A stretch of DNA of 17,085 bases from NORP309 sp964564165. Lineage in GTDB: Bacteria; Pseudomonadota; Gammaproteobacteria; Xanthomonadales; Marinicellaceae. Of the stretch, positions 13,376 through 17,085 are shown in pieces (within the stretch, counting starts at the first letter, position 1; each line of letters opens with the position of its first letter). The stretch lies in assembly GCA_964564165.1 (NCBI GenBank), contig CAZLZZ010000063.1:1-17085 (forward strand). The letters run 5' to 3'. The notes beneath the pieces are model-generated. The model was not told the origin of the DNA, ran no database searches, and saw nothing but the letters and a program-made list of their open reading frames with translations. Made by a program: the position numbers and the translations under genes.

Positions 13376-14623
13376 ATGTCAAATATATCCGTACATTCTG
13401 AAATCGGGAAATTAAACACTGTCATCATTCATCAGCCAGGTAATGAGATGGAGAACATGACACCAGCAACAGCACAAGAAGTGTTGTTCGATGATATCTT
13501 GAATCTAGACCTTGCATTAGAAGAACACAGGCAATTAACAGGAGTTTTGCGAACAGTAGCAAAAGTACATGAATTTTCAGATTTATTGTGTGATGTATTA
13601 AAGAACGATAAAGTGAAACTGCAATTGTTAAAAGATGTGTGCAACCTATATGGTCACCCTGAGCTCATTGATGATCTGGCACAATTAGAACCTAGAGCAT
13701 TGTCAGAACAGTTTTTTGCTGGCACATTACTAGAAAAAAATACTTTAGAACGATTTTTGAGCGATTCAAGACACGCCATTCCACCCTTGCCCAATGCCTT
13801 TTTTACACGTGATGCTGTTATGTGCGTGTATGAAAACATCATCATTGGATCTATGGCGCACAAAGTTAGATTAACCGAAGCTTTGTTGTTGAGATACATT
13901 TTTAGCCACCACCCTGAATTAGGTGTCAATAATTTCTATCATGATGGCACTAGAAAACAAGTTGAAGAAGTGACAGTTGAAGGCGGGGATATTTTGGTTA
14001 TCAAAGAAGATTTGTTGATTATTGGATTCAGCGAAAGAACCTCAGCAAAGGCGATTGATACTCTTGCAAAAGAAATGTCTAGAGATAAGGAGAAGCTGGA
14101 TATTTTGGTTGTAGGATTACCCAAGATTCGTGCAACCATACACCTGGATATGATTTTCACCATGTTAGATGTGGACAAGTTCATGGTGTTTCCACCATTG
14201 GTTACAGGGCCCAATAAGTGCAAAAGCTACCACATGCGTTGTAGCAATGGTAATATTGAATCCATTACTGAATATTCGGGTTTGCCCAAAGCCATGCGTT
14301 CGTTGGGAATTGAGGCGACTTTTATTAACTGTGGTGACGACAAGCCTTTTGCTCAAGAAAGAGAGCAATGGACTAGCGGCGCTAATTTTTTCACTTTCGC
14401 CCCAGGTCAGATTATTGGTTATACTCATAACAAGGAAACATTTAATGCATTAGACAAAGCGGGATTTGAAATCATTGCAGCCAATGACATTATAACAGAC
14501 AAGAAGAGCATCAAGAGTGGTCAATTAATTGCTGTGGCCATGGATGGAGCGGAATTGAGCCGTGGCGGCGGTGGTTGTCGTTGTATGACGATGCCTGTTC
14601 ATAGGGATAAAGTGAACTGGTAG
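13376..14623 (+). CDS. arcA: Arginine deiminase
   Basis: The enzyme hydrolyses L-arginine to citrulline and ammonia through a covalent amidino-cysteine intermediate. The protein has 415 residues (about 410-418 in the family). Landmarks in order: VHSEIGKLNTVIIHQPG and LTGVLRTVAKVHEF near the N-terminus; Asp146 in FFTRD; Glu202 in VEGGD; His256 and Asp258 in IHLD; and the nucleophile Cys403 in GGGCRCMTMP. All five catalytic positions of the Pseudomonas enzyme are therefore kept. The His-to-Cys stretch is longer by roughly 19 residues and the N-terminus shorter by roughly 20, from remembered Pseudomonas numbering. It lies 35 bases after the DAHP synthase, with AAGGGG before the ATG. No arcB, arcC or arcD is adjacent. 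A related arginine hydrolase activity cannot be excluded. Confidence 0.88.
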   Translation: MSNISVHSEIGKLNTVIIHQPGNEMENMTPATAQEVLFDDILNLDLALEEHRQLTGVLRTVAKVHEFSDLLCDVLKNDKVKLQLLKDVCNLYGHPELIDDLAQLEPRALSEQFFAGTLLEKNTLERFLSDSRHAIPPLPNAFFTRDAVMCVYENIIIGSMAHKVRLTEALLLRYIFSHHPELGVNNFYHDGTRKQVEEVTVEGGDILVIKEDLLIIGFSERTSAKAIDTLAKEMSRDKEKLDILVVGLPKIRATIHLDMIFTMLDVDKFMVFPPLVTGPNKCKSYHMRCSNGNIESITEYSGLPKAMRSLGIEATFINCGDDKPFAQEREQWTSGANFFTFAPGQIIGYTHNKETFNALDKAGFEIIAANDIITDKKSIKSGQLIAVAMDGAELSRGGGGCRCMTMPVHRDKVNW

Positions 14624-14680
14624 ACAGAATTAAATTAACTAATCTGATACAATGTAACATCTAAAAATTATTGCCAATAA

Positions 14681-15601
14681 ATGATAAGTTTTGAGACCAC
14701 CACAAACGAGAAGATTCAACTGAATATTATGATTTTGGTGGTGTTGAGTACGGTTATATTGTTGTTGATTAATTTTTCCTTCTATAGTTTCAAAGACCAA
14801 TTTAACCTGTTTGATTTATTTTCCGATCTGTTTTTATTGTTTACAACATTTTATTTAATTTACATTACACATAAAAACAGTAAGGTTAAGAGTGGTTTTT
14901 ATTATTATACTGCTATAGGTTTTTCTTTTCTTTTCTTTGGTCTGTTAGTACTTACATTGAGTCATATTTTCATTTACCCCAAAGCTATTGTAGATTTGTC
15001 GGTAAAATCTTTGTTTTTATTGGGCTATGGTTTACTGGCAATTGGTGTAACCAAATGGATCAAATTCAATGAATCAAGAAGGCAAGAATTAAGCATTCAA
15101 GCCAATACTGATGAATTAACAGGGTTGTTGAATCGGAGATCATTCACGAGTTTCATTAAATTTGAGTTTTTCAGTTCACAAACAAATGCAACAGTGTTCT
15201 CTCTGATTATCATTGATATAGATTTTTTTAAACGGGTGAATGATGCACATGGACATTTGGCTGGAGATGAAATTTTAAAACAATTGGCAGATGTTCTACA
15301 AACAGGTTTTAGAAGGTCAGATAAGGTTTCTAGGTGGGGAGGAGAAGAGTTCGCAGTTCTTTTGCCAGATACGAACTTGGTAAATGCCACCAGTGTCGCT
15401 GAAAAATTAAGGTTAAAAGTAGAGCAAAATCTGTTTAATTTATCCTCTATAGATATAAACCTTACTATTAGTGCAGGAGTGTCAGAATCATTAACTACAG
15501 ATGCTGATGTTGATGATATAATCAAGCGTGCAGATGAGGCATTGTATCTTGCAAAAAACTCTAGAAACTCAGTGCGTTCAATAAAAATCTTAAATGCATA
15601 A
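14681..15601 (+). CDS. Membrane-anchored diguanylate cyclase (GGDEF domain)
   Basis: It is predicted to make cyclic di-GMP from two GTP at the inner membrane. The protein has 306 residues. Four hydrophobic segments lie near residues 14-34, 46-64, 73-98 and 103-126, with no recognised sensor domain. A short linker (KFNESRRQELSIQ) leads to the GGDEF domain, starting at NTDELTGLLNRRSF. The active site motif is GGEEF at 220-224, a catalytically competent form. The inhibitory site RxxD is at 211-214, five residues upstream, so product feedback is likely. The metal-binding DIDFFKRVND region is intact. No clear ribosome binding site precedes the ATG; a -10-like TACAAT at 14648-14653 has no good -35. 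No partner phosphodiesterase is seen. Confidence 0.93.
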   Translation: MISFETTTNEKIQLNIMILVVLSTVILLLINFSFYSFKDQFNLFDLFSDLFLLFTTFYLIYITHKNSKVKSGFYYYTAIGFSFLFFGLLVLTLSHIFIYPKAIVDLSVKSLFLLGYGLLAIGVTKWIKFNESRRQELSIQANTDELTGLLNRRSFTSFIKFEFFSSQTNATVFSLIIIDIDFFKRVNDAHGHLAGDEILKQLADVLQTGFRRSDKVSRWGGEEFAVLLPDTNLVNATSVAEKLRLKVEQNLFNLSSIDINLTISAGVSESLTTDADVDDIIKRADEALYLAKNSRNSVRSIKILNA

Positions 15602-15635
15602 AAGTTTAAATGCATAAAAATTTAATGCATAAAAG
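15590..15635 (+). repeat. Three-copy 15-16-bp tandem repeat over the diguanylate cyclase stop
   Basis: TTAAATGCATAAAAG (15590-15604, containing the gene's GCA TAA), TTTAAATGCATAAAAA (15605-15620) and TTTAATGCATAAAAG (15621-15635) lie head to tail. The third copy also forms a hairpin with the next bases, TTAATGC (15622-15628) with GCATTAA (15635-15641). A further short repeat, ACTCTAAA at 15641-15648 and 15655-15662, fills most of the rest of the 67-base spacer before the next gene. Confidence 0.9.
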
Positions 15636-15668
15636 CATTAACTCTAAATAATTTACTCTAAAAAAAAT

Positions 15669-17085
15669 ATGGCAATACTTTCCCTAATAAATGTATCCTT
15701 AGACTTTGGTGCAGAACCTCTTTTGGATGAAATCAATTTTTCCATCAACAAAGGTCAAAAAATTTGTTTGATTGGTAGAAATGGTGAAGGCAAATCATCA
15801 TTGATGAAACTGCTTACTGGTGACATTCCTTTAGAGCATGGAGAGATTCGAAGGCACGGATCAGCCAAAGTTGGAATGATGGAACAAAATGTTCCCACCA
15901 ACAAGGATAACGATGATATTTATACTTTAGTAGCAAAAGCTTTAGGTGTTGCTGGCCAAGATATTATCGAATATCATCATGCTCTGAATCATGATTTGGA
16001 TACGATTGATGAAATTGGTGAACGAATTACTGACAGTGACTCATGGACCTTGCTAAACACGATAGAAACCGTTATTTCGCAGCTTAATTTAGACAAAGAT
16101 CAGATATTTAATGAGCTCTCTGGTGGCGTTAAAAGACGAGTGGTACTGGCACGGGCATTGGTGCAAGAACCTGACCTGTTGTTATTGGATGAGCCAACCA
16201 ATCACTTAGACATTGAAACCATAATTTGGTTAGAAAAATTTGTCAAAAGTTTAAATATAGCGGTGTTGTTTATTACCCATGACCGGGCATTTTTAAAAAA
16301 TATAGCCACAGGAATTTTAGAATTAGACCGTGGTAAAATACATTATTATGACTGTGATTACGATACCTACTTGGTCAGAAAAGATGCGCGTTTGGATGCC
16401 GAAGACAGAGAAAACAAACTGTTTGATAAAAATCTAGCCAAAGAAGAAGTATGGATACGCCAAGGCATTAAAGCAAGAAGAACCCGCAATGAAGGACGTG
16501 TGAGGGAATTAAAGAAATTGCGTATTGTTCGCAGTCAGCGACGTGTTCAAAGTGAATCAGCGCAAGTGCAAATCAATATAGCTGATAAGTCCGGTAAGAA
16601 AGTGATAACAGCAGAGAATATCAGTTTTGGTTGGGGTGAAGGTGATTCTCAGAAATTGCTATTTGAAAAATTCTCAGCCAAAATTCGCCGTGGAGACAAA
16701 ATTGGTATCATTGGCAAAAATGGCGTGGGCAAAACCACATTGGTCAATATGTTGTTGGGTGAATTAGAACCCTTAACAGGTACTATCAAGCATGGCGTCG
16801 GTCTTGAAATTGCCTATTTTGATCAATTAAAAGGCAATCTTAATTTGGAAGACACGGTTGCCAACAACTTAAACCAAGGCACAGATGAAATAGTCATCAA
16901 TGGTAATCCTACCCATGTGATTTCCTATTTGCAAAAGTTCTTGTTTCGACCTGATAAAATACGTGCACCAGCCAAAGTGCTTTCTGGTGGAGAGCGTTCT
17001 CGTTTGTTGTTAGCAAGATTATTTGCACGACCTGCTAATGTTTTGGTTTTAGATGAGCCAACCAATGACTTGGATATGGAAACAT
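15669..17085 (+). CDS. uup: ABC-F family ATPase Uup (3' end outside window)
   Basis: Uup is a soluble ABC-F protein with two ATPase domains and no membrane domain. ABC-F proteins act on the ribosome, and Uup mutants in E. coli show increased precise transposon excision. From ATG 15669 the frame stays open to the window end (472 residues; the E. coli protein is about 635). Domain 1 has Walker A GRNGEGKSS (36-44), signature LSGG (150-153) and Walker B LLLLDEPTNHLD around Asp174-Glu175. The linker contains EEVWIRQGIKARRTRNEGRV, nearly identical to E. coli Uup. Domain 2 has Walker A GKNGVGKTT (from 349), LSGG (438-441) and LDEPTNDLD (Asp462-Glu463). The C-terminal coiled coil lies outside. No clear ribosome binding site is seen before the ATG, only an A-rich run. 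Confidence 0.95.
   Translation, partial: MAILSLINVSLDFGAEPLLDEINFSINKGQKICLIGRNGEGKSSLMKLLTGDIPLEHGEIRRHGSAKVGMMEQNVPTNKDNDDIYTLVAKALGVAGQDIIEYHHALNHDLDTIDEIGERITDSDSWTLLNTIETVISQLNLDKDQIFNELSGGVKRRVVLARALVQEPDLLLLDEPTNHLDIETIIWLEKFVKSLNIAVLFITHDRAFLKNIATGILELDRGKIHYYDCDYDTYLVRKDARLDAEDRENKLFDKNLAKEEVWIRQGIKARRTRNEGRVRELKKLRIVRSQRRVQSESAQVQINIADKSGKKVITAENISFGWGEGDSQKLLFEKFSAKIRRGDKIGIIGKNGVGKTTLVNMLLGELEPLTGTIKHGVGLEIAYFDQLKGNLNLEDTVANNLNQGTDEIVINGNPTHVISYLQKFLFRPDKIRAPAKVLSGGERSRLLLARLFARPANVLVLDEPTNDLDMET

Noticed and set aside
15097..15615. 172-residue open frame on the - strand opposite the diguanylate cyclase gene
   Set aside because: It lies antisense to a well-supported GGDEF domain and shows no recognisable motif; it is a shadow frame.

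Overview
This AT-rich window carries the second half of a ribosomal protein super-operon from a gammaproteobacterium, followed by a short stretch of metabolic and signalling genes. All genes lie on the + strand. The assignment rests on the E. coli-like order rplB-rpsS-rplV-rpsC-rplP-rpmC-rpsQ / rplN-rplX-rplE-rpsN-rpsH-rplF-rplR-rpsE-rpmD-rplO-secY / rpsM-rpsK-rpsD-rpoA-rplQ, on near-E. coli protein lengths, and on a zinc-free S14 with E. coli-like sequence. Heavy use of AGA and A/T-ending codons indicates a low-GC lineage. I cannot name a genus from sequence alone.

Layout: (1) 1-2436 is the distal S10 operon, starting inside rplB. (2) 2488-8121 is the spc operon, rplN to secY. (3) 8122-8448 is a 327-base spacer. 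Here E. coli has rpmJ (L36), but no rpmJ is visible. Instead there are terminator-like hairpins and promoter-like hexamers, suggesting that the spc and alpha operons are separate units. (4) 8449-11311 is the alpha operon, rpsM to rplQ, closed by a strong intrinsic terminator at 11335-11362. (5) 11503-14623 holds dsbB, a class II DAHP synthase overlapping it by ATGA, and an arginine deiminase 35 bases further on. These three look like one transcription unit behind a promoter near 11410-11438. (6) 14681-15601 is a membrane-anchored diguanylate cyclase. (7) 15669 to the window end is an ABC-F ATPase of the Uup type, cut by the window edge.

Regions 1-4 encode the protein synthesis core, the SecY translocon channel and the RNA polymerase alpha subunit. 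Region 5 joins periplasmic disulfide formation, the first step of aromatic amino acid synthesis, and arginine breakdown. These three jobs have no obvious common pathway.

The most unusual signal is in the spacers. After at least five genes (rpsQ, rpsN, rplF, rpsM, and the diguanylate cyclase gene), the last bases of the gene around the stop codon are repeated in tandem as 12-16 bp units, exact or degenerate. This looks like repeated local duplication at gene ends. No mobile element, CRISPR array, tRNA or rRNA was seen, and I found no convincing new multi-gene system.
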